Positions 34,934 through 43,706 of a stretch of DNA of 64,000 bases are shown here, in pieces. The stretch's first letter is position 1. The number at the start of each line of letters is the position of its first letter. The DNA lies in contig NZ_NGVR01000019.1 in the NCBI RefSeq assembly GCF_002777965.1, positions 6,654 to 70,653 on the forward strand, in the 5' to 3' direction. The notes beneath the pieces are model-generated. The model had not been told where the DNA came from and did no database searches. It saw nothing but the letters and a program-made list of their open reading frames with translations. This DNA is from Proteus columbae. GTDB taxonomy: Bacteria; Pseudomonadota; Gammaproteobacteria; Enterobacterales; Enterobacteriaceae. Made by a program: the position numbers and the translations under genes.

Positions 34934-35977
34934 TTAAAAACGTAAAAATCCTTTTGCCATTTCAAGTAATGTGTTCATTGTACTACTAACAATTTTAACA
35001 AAATTATCATAATTGCTATTTGCTGAGCTATATTTTTTAGAGAGTTCGTCTAAGTTGGTATTGATTCTTTTTTCAAGCGCATCCAAGGCTTTTTTAAACA
35101 GATCGAATTCTGTTTGCAGAATATCGGCTCGACTCTTACTTCTTTCATCTAAATCATTTATAAATTTATCAAGTTCAGTAAAATCTAACGATAAAATAAA
35201 AGTATTTCCAATATCTGGTAACATTGCATCATTTTCTTTTCTTACATGAATACCACTTATTTCCGTTAGTATTTTTGCAAGTGCATCAATTGTTTCATTA
35301 GCACTACGACTACTTTCATAATATATTTTTTCTCCATTTATTACTCGGTAATAGGAATCACCCTCACCTTTAGTAAAATTAATATTTATATTTTGAAATA
35401 AATTTAAATATTTATTTTTAATCATTTCAATATCGCTACGTAAAGAACCGAAATCCACATTGACATACCCATCTTTACTGCCTGCTTTTGTGTATTTACT
35501 GAGGTTACTCAATGCTTCCCTTAGATCATTAACATAGTTCATATATTTAGAAAAAATATCTTTTAAAATATCTAAATCATCATGTTTACCGATAATAATC
35601 GTATTTTTTACTTCATTAAAAAAATCATGTAACGAGCCAGCCTCAGAGGGATCATCGTTATTAAGATCTGCATTAACATATTCAGCATCAGAAACCCCAC
35701 CAATTAATGCTAAGGTATTTTTATTATTATTGGCATATTGACTTTCATTAATAAATAGAATTTCTTTTTCGGAAAGATTCCGACCAATATAATAAGGAGA
35801 GATCTTATCTCTATTTTTTAAATTTTTTAAATCTAATTTTTTCTCTATTTCATGAGCTTTATTATTAAAATTACTTCGGTCAATATCACTCACTTTTTTT
35901 TCCAAATAAAAGTGATTTGAATTAATAATATAATTTTGAATATTATTGTTTGATTTGTTAGATAGAATTGATGTCAT
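34934..35977 (-). CDS. T3SS needle-tip protein, IpaD/SipD family (copy A)
   Basis: A 347-residue tip protein. The C-terminus (SSANSNYDNFVKIVSSTMNT and LLEMAKGFLRF) is the IpaD/SipD signature, and the central GEGDSYYRVINGEKIYYESS region is shared with copy B. IpaD-type proteins cap the needle, sense the host surface and recruit the IpaB/IpaC translocators. The first 110 residues, which act as the intramolecular chaperone in IpaD, differ strongly from copy B, while the last 235 are closely similar. The second of two adjacent ATGs is used because AGAGG is then 6 bases upstream. It is the last gene of the minus-strand T3SS operon, behind an extra 140-base gap. Confidence 0.88.
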   Translation of the reverse strand: MTSILSNKSNNNIQNYIINSNHFYLEKKVSDIDRSNFNNKAHEIEKKLDLKNLKNRDKISPYYIGRNLSEKEILFINESQYANNNKNTLALIGGVSDAEYVNADLNNDDPSEAGSLHDFFNEVKNTIIIGKHDDLDILKDIFSKYMNYVNDLREALSNLSKYTKAGSKDGYVNVDFGSLRSDIEMIKNKYLNLFQNININFTKGEGDSYYRVINGEKIYYESSRSANETIDALAKILTEISGIHVRKENDAMLPDIGNTFILSLDFTELDKFINDLDERSKSRADILQTEFDLFKKALDALEKRINTNLDELSKKYSSANSNYDNFVKIVSSTMNTLLEMAKGFLRF

Positions 35978-36002
35978 CATTAACCTCTAATAGCAATAAA
36001 AA

Positions 36003-36068
36003 AAGCAACTTAAATAAAAATATTTATCTATTTTATTAGATTTATATTTTTATTATATTAAGTTGCTT
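36003..36068. repeat. Long hairpin between the two tip-protein genes
   Basis: 11-bp perfect arms AAGCAACTTAA (36003-36013) and TTAAGTTGCTT (36058-36068) around an AT-rich loop that can pair further. It lies after the copy B stop and before the copy A start and could act as a partial terminator or an RNA processing point between the paralogues. Confidence 0.5.
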
Positions 36069-36120
36069 AGTCTATTTTATTACTATTAGTTGTTAATTTT
36101 ATTAACGCTTATTTTAAAAA

Positions 36121-37152
36121 TTAAAACCGTAAAAATCCTTTTGCCATTTCCATCAATGTATTCATTGTACTACTAATTATCTTAACAAAATTATCATAAT
36201 TACTATTTGCAGCACTGTATTTTTTAGAAAGTTCTTCTAGATTGGTATTCACTCTTTTTTCAAGCGCATCTAAAGTTTTTTTAAACAGATCAAATTCTGT
36301 TTGCAGAATATCTTTATTCTTCCAACTTCTTTTATATAAATCAAGTATAAAATTATCAAATTCAGTAAAATCTAACGATAAAATAAAAGTATTTCCAATA
36401 TTTGGTGATATTGCAGCATTTTCTTTTTTTACACGAATACCACTTATTTCAGTGAGTATTTTTTCAAGTGCCTCTATTGTTTTATTAGCACGACGACTAC
36501 TTTCATAATATATTTTCTCTCCATTTATTACTCGGTAATAAGAATCGCCTTCACCTTTATTGAAATAAATATTTATATTTTTAAATAACTTTAAATTTTT
36601 AATTTTAATTTTTCTTATCTCGAGAGATAAAGAATCAAAATCCACGTTTACATACCCATCTTTACTGCCTGCTTTTGTATGTTTACTTAGGCTACTCAAT
36701 CCATCCCTTAGTTCATTAACATAGTTCATATAACTAGAAAAAATATTTTTTAAAACATCAAGATAATCATGTTTACCTATCGTTATCGTGCTTTTAACTT
36801 CACTAAAAAAATCACGTAATGAAAGAGGCAGAGAAGAGTCTATATTCTCAGATAATTCTGGAATATTTTTTACAAGTTTTTTTGCTTGATGTACATTATT
36901 TGTATAATCATTTTCATTTTTAATTTCTGCTTCTCTAAAAGAATAATTCTTTTTTAAAGGATCATTCTTTATCGAGAATAACTCTTTAGTTGCCATTTTT
37001 ATTTTTTCTTTGGCATCATTTATTTTTTTTATAGATATTTCTTCATTTAATTCATGATCTACTTTATCATCAATAATATTTAGACTTTCTTTATTTACTT
37101 CTTTTTTTAATACATTATAGTTATTATTGTCATAGCGAGTTGGGCCTACCAT
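36121..37152 (-). CDS. T3SS needle-tip protein, IpaD/SipD family (copy B)
   Basis: A 343-residue paralogue of copy A, with the same C-terminal signature (SAANSNYDNFVKIISSTMNT and LMEMAKGFLRF) and the same central GEGDSYYRVINGEKIYYESS. It starts 2 bases after the SipC-like stop, the normal place of sipD in SPI-1, so this is probably the ancestral copy and copy A a tandem duplicate. Ribosome site AAGAGGA precedes the ATG. The N-terminal 110 residues are Lys- and Asn-rich and unlike those of copy A. Both copies keep an intact frame and the full tip-protein length, which argues that both are functional. Confidence 0.88.
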   Translation of the reverse strand: MVGPTRYDNNNYNVLKKEVNKESLNIIDDKVDHELNEEISIKKINDAKEKIKMATKELFSIKNDPLKKNYSFREAEIKNENDYTNNVHQAKKLVKNIPELSENIDSSLPLSLRDFFSEVKSTITIGKHDYLDVLKNIFSSYMNYVNELRDGLSSLSKHTKAGSKDGYVNVDFDSLSLEIRKIKIKNLKLFKNINIYFNKGEGDSYYRVINGEKIYYESSRRANKTIEALEKILTEISGIRVKKENAAISPNIGNTFILSLDFTEFDNFILDLYKRSWKNKDILQTEFDLFKKTLDALEKRVNTNLEELSKKYSAANSNYDNFVKIISSTMNTLMEMAKGFLRF

Positions 37153-37154
37153 GA

Positions 37155-38003
37155 TTATCCTCTTACATTACCTGAAATCGATGATACTGCATCTTGATTA
37201 GCTCTAATAATAGCTTCAATTGCTTGTATTAACGCTTTAATAATATCTAAGGCTTCACGTTGAATATCACTATTATTATTTGCAACCTGATTTAAGGCAT
37301 GACTTCTTGCTTCTAATACTTTGACATCACCTTCTATTTGTAGTGCTTTAGTCTGAATAGATTGGTCAATAATTTTTGATATTGGATCGGCCAATGATGA
37401 AACCAGTCCACCTGTTATCATTGTTTTATTTGTGCTTCCTATCATATCCTTACCTAACCCATTCATTGAGGTAAAGGCACCAATACCATGTATTGTCATA
37501 GAAACAGCAGCACTCGAAATTGTGGCACTGAGCATAATATCTGCTTTTTTATATAAGTTTTCTTTTACCTTATCAGCAACATCAAGTCCAATTTGCATAA
37601 ATAAATTACCGAGTTCTCTTGATGCTTCATATTTTTTTATCATATTCTGTAAATATTTGATCATTAAACTAATAAGGCTCATCATTTCATTAGATAAAAA
37701 ATTAAAATTACTTGCTACTATCGGTGTATTATTTGATGTTTTTTTTGCTTTCTCTAACTGAGAAATAAGATATTGTAAATTAGATTTATTTATTTTAGGT
37801 TGTTTTATCTCAGGTACAATTGTTTTTTTACTGAGTTCTAATTTATCGATATTATCAATAATTGATTTTGCTTTATTTTCCTGATTAAAAAGTTCGGGTA
37901 CTTCTTTATTAATATCTATTTTTTCTTTCTCATCTACCATATTGGCAAAGAGATCTTTTAATGCGCTAACTTCATTGGTGCTATTACTTATTGATGTAGA
38001 CAT
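37155..38003 (-). CDS. sipC: T3SS translocator, IpaC/SipC family
   Basis: A 282-residue translocator with one central hydrophobic stretch (ADIMLSATISSAAVSMTIHG) and a C-terminal helical part, as in SipC/IpaC (SipC is about 409, so this is short). With the SipB-like protein it forms the pore in the host membrane; the C-terminus may contact actin in relatives. The ATG at 38003 is chosen because GGGGA lies 7 bases upstream; the longer reading frame up to 38087 overlaps sipB and lacks a ribosome site. Position directly after sipB and before the tip gene agrees with SPI-1 order. Confidence 0.85.
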   Translation of the reverse strand: MSTSISNSTNEVSALKDLFANMVDEKEKIDINKEVPELFNQENKAKSIIDNIDKLELSKKTIVPEIKQPKINKSNLQYLISQLEKAKKTSNNTPIVASNFNFLSNEMMSLISLMIKYLQNMIKKYEASRELGNLFMQIGLDVADKVKENLYKKADIMLSATISSAAVSMTIHGIGAFTSMNGLGKDMIGSTNKTMITGGLVSSLADPISKIIDQSIQTKALQIEGDVKVLEARSHALNQVANNNSDIQREALDIIKALIQAIEAIIRANQDAVSSISGNVRG

Positions 38004-38025
38004 ATAATCATCCCCTATAGAGATA

Positions 38026-40296
38026 TTAAATAGAGATATTTCTGACAATATTTGCTTTCGTTTTACTGCTGATTGAGGATTGGTCACTCATCTCTTTTAA
38101 AATTTCAGTGAGCGTATCAACATGGTCATGATAGCTTTCCATCAACTTATCCATTAATAATTGAATAAGTTTTAATATTTCTTCCAATTTTTTACTATCC
38201 GCAATAGATTTAATAATTTTATCTGTAATTGTCGCGGTGTAGATATTGACGGTACTTGATGCAGCGGCTGTCGCTAATTTAGACATGATAACCGCTCTGT
38301 TAATCATTTTAATACCTTGAGTTGTCAGCTCGTTAGATAAAATTTTACTTATCTTATTAAAAATATTTTGCATTGTTTCAACAATAATTTGCTTAACCAT
38401 TTTACCGAGCATGGCTTCTAGAAAATCATTTAAGACTCTTTTCAATGTTTCCTTAATTTGCTCAGTAAAGATATTTTTAGCGACACTGGTTACCGCATTT
38501 GCCGCCGAGCCAGCAACAAAACTAAGCGCCACCCCACCAACAAGAAGTGCAATTGTGGTAATAATTTTCACCGCCATTTTTAATTTATCTTGCATGGCTT
38601 TTTTGGCATCTTCGAGGATATTTTTATTTACCCCCATACGTTCTAAAATATCCATACTGGCGTGGATCATATCAATAATAAAATCCGATATTTTATCAAT
38701 AGCCTCGCCAATCGCTTCTGTTACAGGCGCCATTGCTTCTTCCATAAAGGATTTATCATTCACCGCTTTATAAATTTCATCAGCCACCGTCAAGGTAACA
38801 CTGGCAGCCATCATCACAACAGCGACGCCCACCAATGCCATTGAAGCACCTGCCGTAAAAATCGCAGCAACACCGGCAATAAGGGTTAATAGTCCGCCTA
38901 AAATCTTTAATCCAATTCCCGCCCAATACTGAATTTCTTCTTGTTTTTTGATTTGTGCTTTCTGATCTGCAATTTTGTCTTTTAATGACTGTGTCGTCAC
39001 CTCCTGCATTTCATCAAAAAGCTTTTGTTCACCTTCCGAGCGTTCTAACATCACTTTCATGGTGAGTTCACGTACTTTTGCTAATAAAAAGGTGAGTAAA
39101 GCCATACCTGATAACGTATCAGCCATGGCTTCTAATTCTATTTTACTTTGCTCGCCAATGAGTGCACTATACTGTTCACTGGCACTCGCTAATTTATTAT
39201 TAATATTAATGTCTTGTTTTTTATTAATTAAATTCTCAAGTTCCGCCTGATGAGAGGTTATTCCAGGTAATTTACTCTTATCTATCGCAACATCTGGCAT
39301 ATATTTAAATGCATTATCAAGAAAATTGGCGAGTTTTCCATATAAATCATCTAAATTATCTAATGTATATTTCGAGATATCATCAGGTAAATCCATAAAC
39401 GGAAAGTGTTTAGTTAAAAAAGCTTCCATTTCATCACGACTATGAATCTTACTATGAAGCAAATCTTTAATAACTGAATTACTAATATTCTTATTTTTTA
39501 ATAAGTTAGCAATATCACTTTCTGATATTAATTTATTTTCTTTTATCTCCTTATTTATTTCCATCCAATAATCGATATAAGCATCTTTATACTTATTTAC
39601 ATTTTCTAATATTGGTTTAAACTCATTTCTTAATCCTTCTACTCCTTTTGATAATTTATTTAATTTTTCTAAATAATAATCAAATTTATCGGTATCCTTT
39701 ATTTTATCTAAAATATTTTTATTGATTAGATTTTGATAAGATAGCTGTAAATATAAAAACTCATAATGCTCACTTGATTTTTTATTCTCTGGACTATTAA
39801 GTGGGAAATGAGGTGTAGATCCGTCTTCGATAGTTGATTTATTTGTAGGAATTTTAGCTAAATGATTTAAATCGCTCATTTCTTTTGTCGGCATAAATGC
39901 CGACAATGGTAAATGGTTATCGTCATAAAAATGTTTTTGATTAACTAATAGCTGCTCTTTTTTATCCTCAGAAGTCAACCCGTCTGATTGTGGCTTATTC
40001 TCTTTTATATCACGACGATGATCTTCCTTTTCTGGAAAGGTTTTTGTTTTATATTGTGATTCTGTTTCTAAATCAATAGATTCATTACTTTTTTTTTGCT
40101 CCAAGGGGGCTCGTAGTAGCGGTTCTTCTTGAAATTTTTTTTCATCAAAAAATTTAGGTAAAGTATAATTTGAATTAACATATTCTGTAATTTTTTGTGC
40201 TTGGTTGATATCTACTTTTATTATCTTTTTTACTTCTTCAGTAATCAAAGATTTAGGATTAACGGTACTATAATTAGTATTAATTTTATCACTCAT
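38026..40296 (-). CDS. sipB: T3SS translocator, IpaB/SipB family, with long N-terminus
   Basis: A 756-residue major translocator (SipB is 593). About 160 extra N-terminal residues are hydrophilic and Lys/Ser/Glu-rich. The centre has a coiled coil, and two hydrophobic hairpins follow: GIGLKILGGLLTLIAGVAAI then ALVGVAVVMMAASVTLTVA, and later ITTIALLVGGVALSFVAGSA. These match the SipB/IpaB pore helices. The ATG at 40296 has AAGGAAG upstream; the reading frame above it lacks a site. It overlaps the chaperone gene sicA by 8 bases. It inserts with SipC into the host membrane and is kept soluble by SicA before secretion. Confidence 0.9.
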   Translation of the reverse strand: MSDKINTNYSTVNPKSLITEEVKKIIKVDINQAQKITEYVNSNYTLPKFFDEKKFQEEPLLRAPLEQKKSNESIDLETESQYKTKTFPEKEDHRRDIKENKPQSDGLTSEDKKEQLLVNQKHFYDDNHLPLSAFMPTKEMSDLNHLAKIPTNKSTIEDGSTPHFPLNSPENKKSSEHYEFLYLQLSYQNLINKNILDKIKDTDKFDYYLEKLNKLSKGVEGLRNEFKPILENVNKYKDAYIDYWMEINKEIKENKLISESDIANLLKNKNISNSVIKDLLHSKIHSRDEMEAFLTKHFPFMDLPDDISKYTLDNLDDLYGKLANFLDNAFKYMPDVAIDKSKLPGITSHQAELENLINKKQDININNKLASASEQYSALIGEQSKIELEAMADTLSGMALLTFLLAKVRELTMKVMLERSEGEQKLFDEMQEVTTQSLKDKIADQKAQIKKQEEIQYWAGIGLKILGGLLTLIAGVAAIFTAGASMALVGVAVVMMAASVTLTVADEIYKAVNDKSFMEEAMAPVTEAIGEAIDKISDFIIDMIHASMDILERMGVNKNILEDAKKAMQDKLKMAVKIITTIALLVGGVALSFVAGSAANAVTSVAKNIFTEQIKETLKRVLNDFLEAMLGKMVKQIIVETMQNIFNKISKILSNELTTQGIKMINRAVIMSKLATAAASSTVNIYTATITDKIIKSIADSKKLEEILKLIQLLMDKLMESYHDHVDTLTEILKEMSDQSSISSKTKANIVRNISI

Positions 40297-40807
40297 GCTG
40301 TTCTTCCTTATTATTTTCTTCAATAACAATAAGAGGGATATCTTTTAATGACTCTAAATAAACGTTGGCTCTTTCTTTTAAAGATTGATCATTAATTTTT
40401 TCTGAAACTTGATTAAAACAATATTTTGCTTTTTCTTTTTCCCCCAGAGATAAGTTACATTGCCCAGCGTAAAATACAGGTCGATAATCATTTTTAGCAT
40501 TGAGATAAGCTAAAGCATAAAGATCAATAGCAGCTTGATACTGTTTTTTTAATTGTTTAACAGCAGCAAGCCCCATAATATAGTCAACATTATAAAAATC
40601 GTAGAGACACAAAAATTTAAAAATTGCTTCAGCCTCATCCAGTTTTCCTTTCTGGTAAAAGTCATAAGCAAATGAATAGATTCCTTCCATAAATCCTTCT
40701 GGGATAGCGCTTTCATCCTTGAGTGATGTCCCGTTCTGAACAATAGAAACAATATAGTTTGCTAATTGATCAAGTTCTTTTTCTGACATTTTTTCATATA
40801 CTGACAT
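40289..40807 (-). CDS. sicA: Class II T3SS chaperone, SicA/IpgC family
   Basis: A 172-residue TPR chaperone with the family pattern: GFMEGIYSFAYDFYQKGKLD, EAEAIFKFLCLYDFYNVDYI, then GLAAVKQLKKQYQAAIDLYA, three tetratricopeptide-like repeats. SicA binds SipB and SipC in the cytoplasm, and in Salmonella it also acts with InvF as a co-activator once the translocators are secreted. InvF is also encoded here, so that feedback could exist. The gene is separated from spaS by about 150 bases, suggesting its own promoter, as in SPI-1. Ribosome site AAAGGA precedes the ATG. Confidence 0.9.
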   Translation of the reverse strand: MSVYEKMSEKELDQLANYIVSIVQNGTSLKDESAIPEGFMEGIYSFAYDFYQKGKLDEAEAIFKFLCLYDFYNVDYIMGLAAVKQLKKQYQAAIDLYALAYLNAKNDYRPVFYAGQCNLSLGEKEKAKYCFNQVSEKINDQSLKERANVYLESLKDIPLIVIEENNKEEQHE

Positions 40808-40937
40808 GATGTTAATCCTTTCATCTATGATGAATAATTAATAATAAGATTCTAAAACAATCATTAATTAATTACTTTAATAAAACACACGTCTATATTT
40901 ATAAATATAAATACATTATTTTTATAATTAATACATA

Positions 40938-40949
40938 AATGCATGCATT
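40938..40949. promoter_or_regulatory. Palindrome in the spaS-sicA gap
   Basis: The perfect 12-base palindrome AATGCATGCATT lies just after the spaS stop, about 130 bases before the sicA ATG. The 149-base gap (40808-40956) is otherwise AT-rich and probably holds a sicA promoter. Whether the palindrome is an operator is unknown. Confidence 0.35.
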
Positions 40950-40956
40950 GGATTTA

Positions 40957-42018
40957 TTAATGATATGTATAATCCATTTCTTCTCTTAGTAAACCTTCCA
41001 TTTCTATTCTCTTAAGCCAAATAAGAATATCCATAATGTCCAATAAATCTTGGTCTATCATTACCTCAAATAAATGATACTTATGATAAAATTTTCTCGC
41101 GAGTTCGGGATAGCGAATAACAGGAGTACCTATTTTTTTCGCATAAGCTTTCACTGCTAACGCTTTATCATTAATACATTTCAGTGAAACTAATGGCATT
41201 ATGCCATTGTCGGGATCAAAATAAATACCTACCGCCACATGAGTAGGATTAACAATAACAGCCGATGAATCACGAATAACTTTTTTCATTGGTTCATCAA
41301 GTAACTCTTGATGTATCTGCCGGCGAGTTGATTTTATTTCAGGATCACCTTCCATATTCTTATTTTCTTGTTTAACTTCATGTTTCTCCATCATCATATC
41401 TTTTAAAAACAAGAAAAAATCAGCAATAATATTTAGAATCAGAATAGGTATTGATAATACAAAAAATATAAATATAAATTGCACAACCAGTGAGCACCAT
41501 TTTTCAATCACCTGTGCCAAATTGGAACGGTATAATAAAAATATCTCAGGCCCATGTAAAATAATAAATAAATAACAAGTGATAAGAAATATAAGTATGA
41601 AGAATAATGTTTTTGCAAAGTCCTTTACTGTTCTTATGCTAAATATTTTCTTAAAACCAGAAATAGGATTGATATGGTTTAAATCAAACTTGATGGCTTC
41701 TGTCGCCAATTTAAATCGAGAAGCAAATAGAGAGGGGATCACGCCTGATAAAATAGTAACCATTAAAATAGGCAAAATAATATGGAAAAATATTCTTGAG
41801 ATAATCTCTACATAACTTTTTAGCGTAATGTTGCTCGGGTGAAGAAGTAATGATTGATAAAAATAAGTAAATTCACTTAATTCAATCTGATTAAAAATAT
41901 ACATCACACCAATAAGATAAACTAAACCAGAAGTAAGCTCTTTACTCTTAAAACTTTGACCCTTTTTAGCGGAATCATCGAGCTTTTTCTGCGTTGGTTT
42001 TTCCGTTTTTTCAGCCAT
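40957..42018 (-). CDS. spaS: T3SS export switch protein SctU (SpaS/YscU)
   Basis: A 353-residue SctU with four membrane segments in the first 210 residues and a cytoplasmic domain containing the autocleavage motif NPTH in SAVIVNPTHVAVGIYF (near residue 256). Cleavage between Asn and Pro changes substrate choice from needle to translocators. The N-terminus MAEKTEKPTQKKLDDSAKKG is the standard FlhB/SctU start. It overlaps spaR by 8 bases and ends the structural operon before the gap to sicA. Confidence 0.94.
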   Translation of the reverse strand: MAEKTEKPTQKKLDDSAKKGQSFKSKELTSGLVYLIGVMYIFNQIELSEFTYFYQSLLLHPSNITLKSYVEIISRIFFHIILPILMVTILSGVIPSLFASRFKLATEAIKFDLNHINPISGFKKIFSIRTVKDFAKTLFFILIFLITCYLFIILHGPEIFLLYRSNLAQVIEKWCSLVVQFIFIFFVLSIPILILNIIADFFLFLKDMMMEKHEVKQENKNMEGDPEIKSTRRQIHQELLDEPMKKVIRDSSAVIVNPTHVAVGIYFDPDNGIMPLVSLKCINDKALAVKAYAKKIGTPVIRYPELARKFYHKYHLFEVMIDQDLLDIMDILIWLKRIEMEGLLREEMDYTYH

Positions 42019-42784
42019 GATAGATGCTCATAAACAATGTGTAGAAGTAACGATTATTAAAAAATTCATATAGCTCATTTGTCATCGCTGACGCAAAGAA
42101 AAGCAACAGTGATGCAAAAGCAATAATCCCTTTAATACACAAAGATAATGAAAATGCGTTTAGTTGAGGACAAAATAGCGAATAAACCCCTAACGCCACT
42201 TCACTTAAAAACATAATAATCAGCACAGGAGAAACTAAAACAATCGCCGTTTTTATCATATTATTTAGCCATTGCCCGATAAAGGCATACCCAATATCCT
42301 GATTAAAATAGCCAATAGGAAACACATCATAACTTTCTTTTATGGTACTGATTAAAATCGTCAGCCCGCCTGTCGATAAAAAATATACGACACAAAATAA
42401 CCCTGTTAATGAAGCAAATTCTGAAGATTCAATACCTGTGGTTGGGTTTATTGTGTCACCAATACTTGCCCCTCGTTGGTTATCAACAAATTCACCAAAA
42501 GCAGAAGCTATCCAGAAAGGTGTCGCAACCAGTAAACCAATGAGCAGACCAATAACCAGTTCGGTGAGTAAAATAATTTCCCACTGCGCTCTACAAAATT
42601 CAGTGATTGTGATACTCGGTCTTATCCCTATTGCGATATAAAAAACAACGATATATTTTAATAGTTGGCTACTTAAAATACGGCTATTGAGAAATGGAAT
42701 AAACATAAAAATAGGAAATAGTCTTGCAACTAACAATAAAAGGTCAACTAAATAAATTTGTATATACCCAAGATATATTAACAT
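42011..42784 (-). CDS. spaR: T3SS export apparatus protein SctT (SpaR)
   Basis: A 257-residue SctT membrane protein with about six hydrophobic segments and the family block VDNQRGASIGDTINPTTGIESSEFA (given here in part: QRGASIGDTINP) shared with FliR/YscT. It joins SctR and SctS in the export gate complex of the inner membrane. It lies 4 bases after spaQ and overlaps spaS, in the universal SctR-S-T-U order. Confidence 0.93.
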   Translation of the reverse strand: MLIYLGYIQIYLVDLLLLVARLFPIFMFIPFLNSRILSSQLLKYIVVFYIAIGIRPSITITEFCRAQWEIILLTELVIGLLIGLLVATPFWIASAFGEFVDNQRGASIGDTINPTTGIESSEFASLTGLFCVVYFLSTGGLTILISTIKESYDVFPIGYFNQDIGYAFIGQWLNNMIKTAIVLVSPVLIIMFLSEVALGVYSLFCPQLNAFSLSLCIKGIIAFASLLLFFASAMTNELYEFFNNRYFYTLFMSIYHG

Positions 42785-42788
42785 ATTA

Positions 42789-43043
42789 TTATCCAGCTAA
42801 TCCTATCGCCATCATCTCCTTTGCATAAACTAATATCTTATCGCCCATCCATCCCATGGTGATTAATAAACAAACAAAAACACCAACCAGTTTTACACCA
42901 AAAGGTAAGGTTTGTTCTTGAACCTGGGTGATTGTTTGTAATAACCCAATAAGAAGTCCAATAAATGTGGCAATAGCAATAGGCCCTGCTGAAAGTAGAA
43001 TAACTAAATAAACTGCTTTATTTGCCGCATAGACCATATCCAT
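42789..43043 (-). CDS. spaQ: T3SS export apparatus protein SctS (SpaQ)
   Basis: An 84-residue protein with two membrane helices and the FliQ/SctS loop GLLQTITQVQEQTLPFGVKL. It wraps around the SctR-SctT core of the export gate. Its start overlaps the spaP stop by one base and spaR follows after 4 bases. Length and sequence are normal for the family. Confidence 0.93.
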   Translation of the reverse strand: MDMVYAANKAVYLVILLSAGPIAIATFIGLLIGLLQTITQVQEQTLPFGVKLVGVFVCLLITMGWMGDKILVYAKEMMAIGLAG

Positions 43044-43702
43044 TATTTTACCGCCATCAAATCAAGATATTGATTAATTAATCCTTTGGATAATAAACTC
43101 CAACCGTCCATAGCAATAAATAAAATAAGTTTTAAAGGAACAGATAATGTAATTGGACTCATCATCATCATACCTAAAGCTAATAAAATGCATGAAACAA
43201 CTAAATCAATAACAATAAAAGGTAAGTAGAGATAAAACCCAATAATAAACGAAGATTTAATCTCACTTAATGCGTAAGCTGGTAGCAATGAAAGAAGTGA
43301 ATTTTCTATTGCTTCGTTTTCACCCTCACTATTTGGTCGATTACCTTGGGCTTGTTCGAAAAAGGCCAACAAATCGGGATCCGAGTAGTGGTATAAATAT
43401 TTTTTATAATCACCTAATGCATCATCTGAAAAACGCTCAAATGACTCAGGTGATGAGATATCGATTGGATTATCAACAAGATAGTAATAGGTATTTTTTG
43501 CAATCGGTGTCATAACAAACAGAGCCATCATTAGCGCAATCGCATTAAGTACCATATTTGACGGTACTTGTTGCACACCTAATGCATTACGCGTCATCAC
43601 CAGCACAATAGAAAATTTTAAATAGCAAGTGCCCGCCGCAATGACAAAAGGTGCAAGGGTTGCCAGAGAGAGTATAAGAATAAGATGAGTTGAGCTTTCC
43701 AT
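43043..43702 (-). CDS. spaP: T3SS export apparatus protein SctR (SpaP)
   Basis: A 219-residue SctR/FliP-family protein with four membrane segments. Family blocks include TCYLKFSIVLVMTRNALGVQ, QVPSNMVLNAIALMMALFVM and MMMMSPITLSVPLKLILFI. It forms the pentameric core of the export gate. The start is placed at the ATG at 43702, 4 bases after the spaO stop; a longer frame would overlap spaO and give an atypical N-terminus. Confidence 0.93.
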   Translation of the reverse strand: MESSTHLILILSLATLAPFVIAAGTCYLKFSIVLVMTRNALGVQQVPSNMVLNAIALMMALFVMTPIAKNTYYYLVDNPIDISSPESFERFSDDALGDYKKYLYHYSDPDLLAFFEQAQGNRPNSEGENEAIENSLLSLLPAYALSEIKSSFIIGFYLYLPFIVIDLVVSCILLALGMMMMSPITLSVPLKLILFIAMDGWSLLSKGLINQYLDLMAVK

Positions 43703-43706
43703 ATAT

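Noticed and set aside
38411-39250. Open plus-strand frames within sipB
   Set aside because: They mirror the hydrophobic helices of SipB; no ribosome site or family match.
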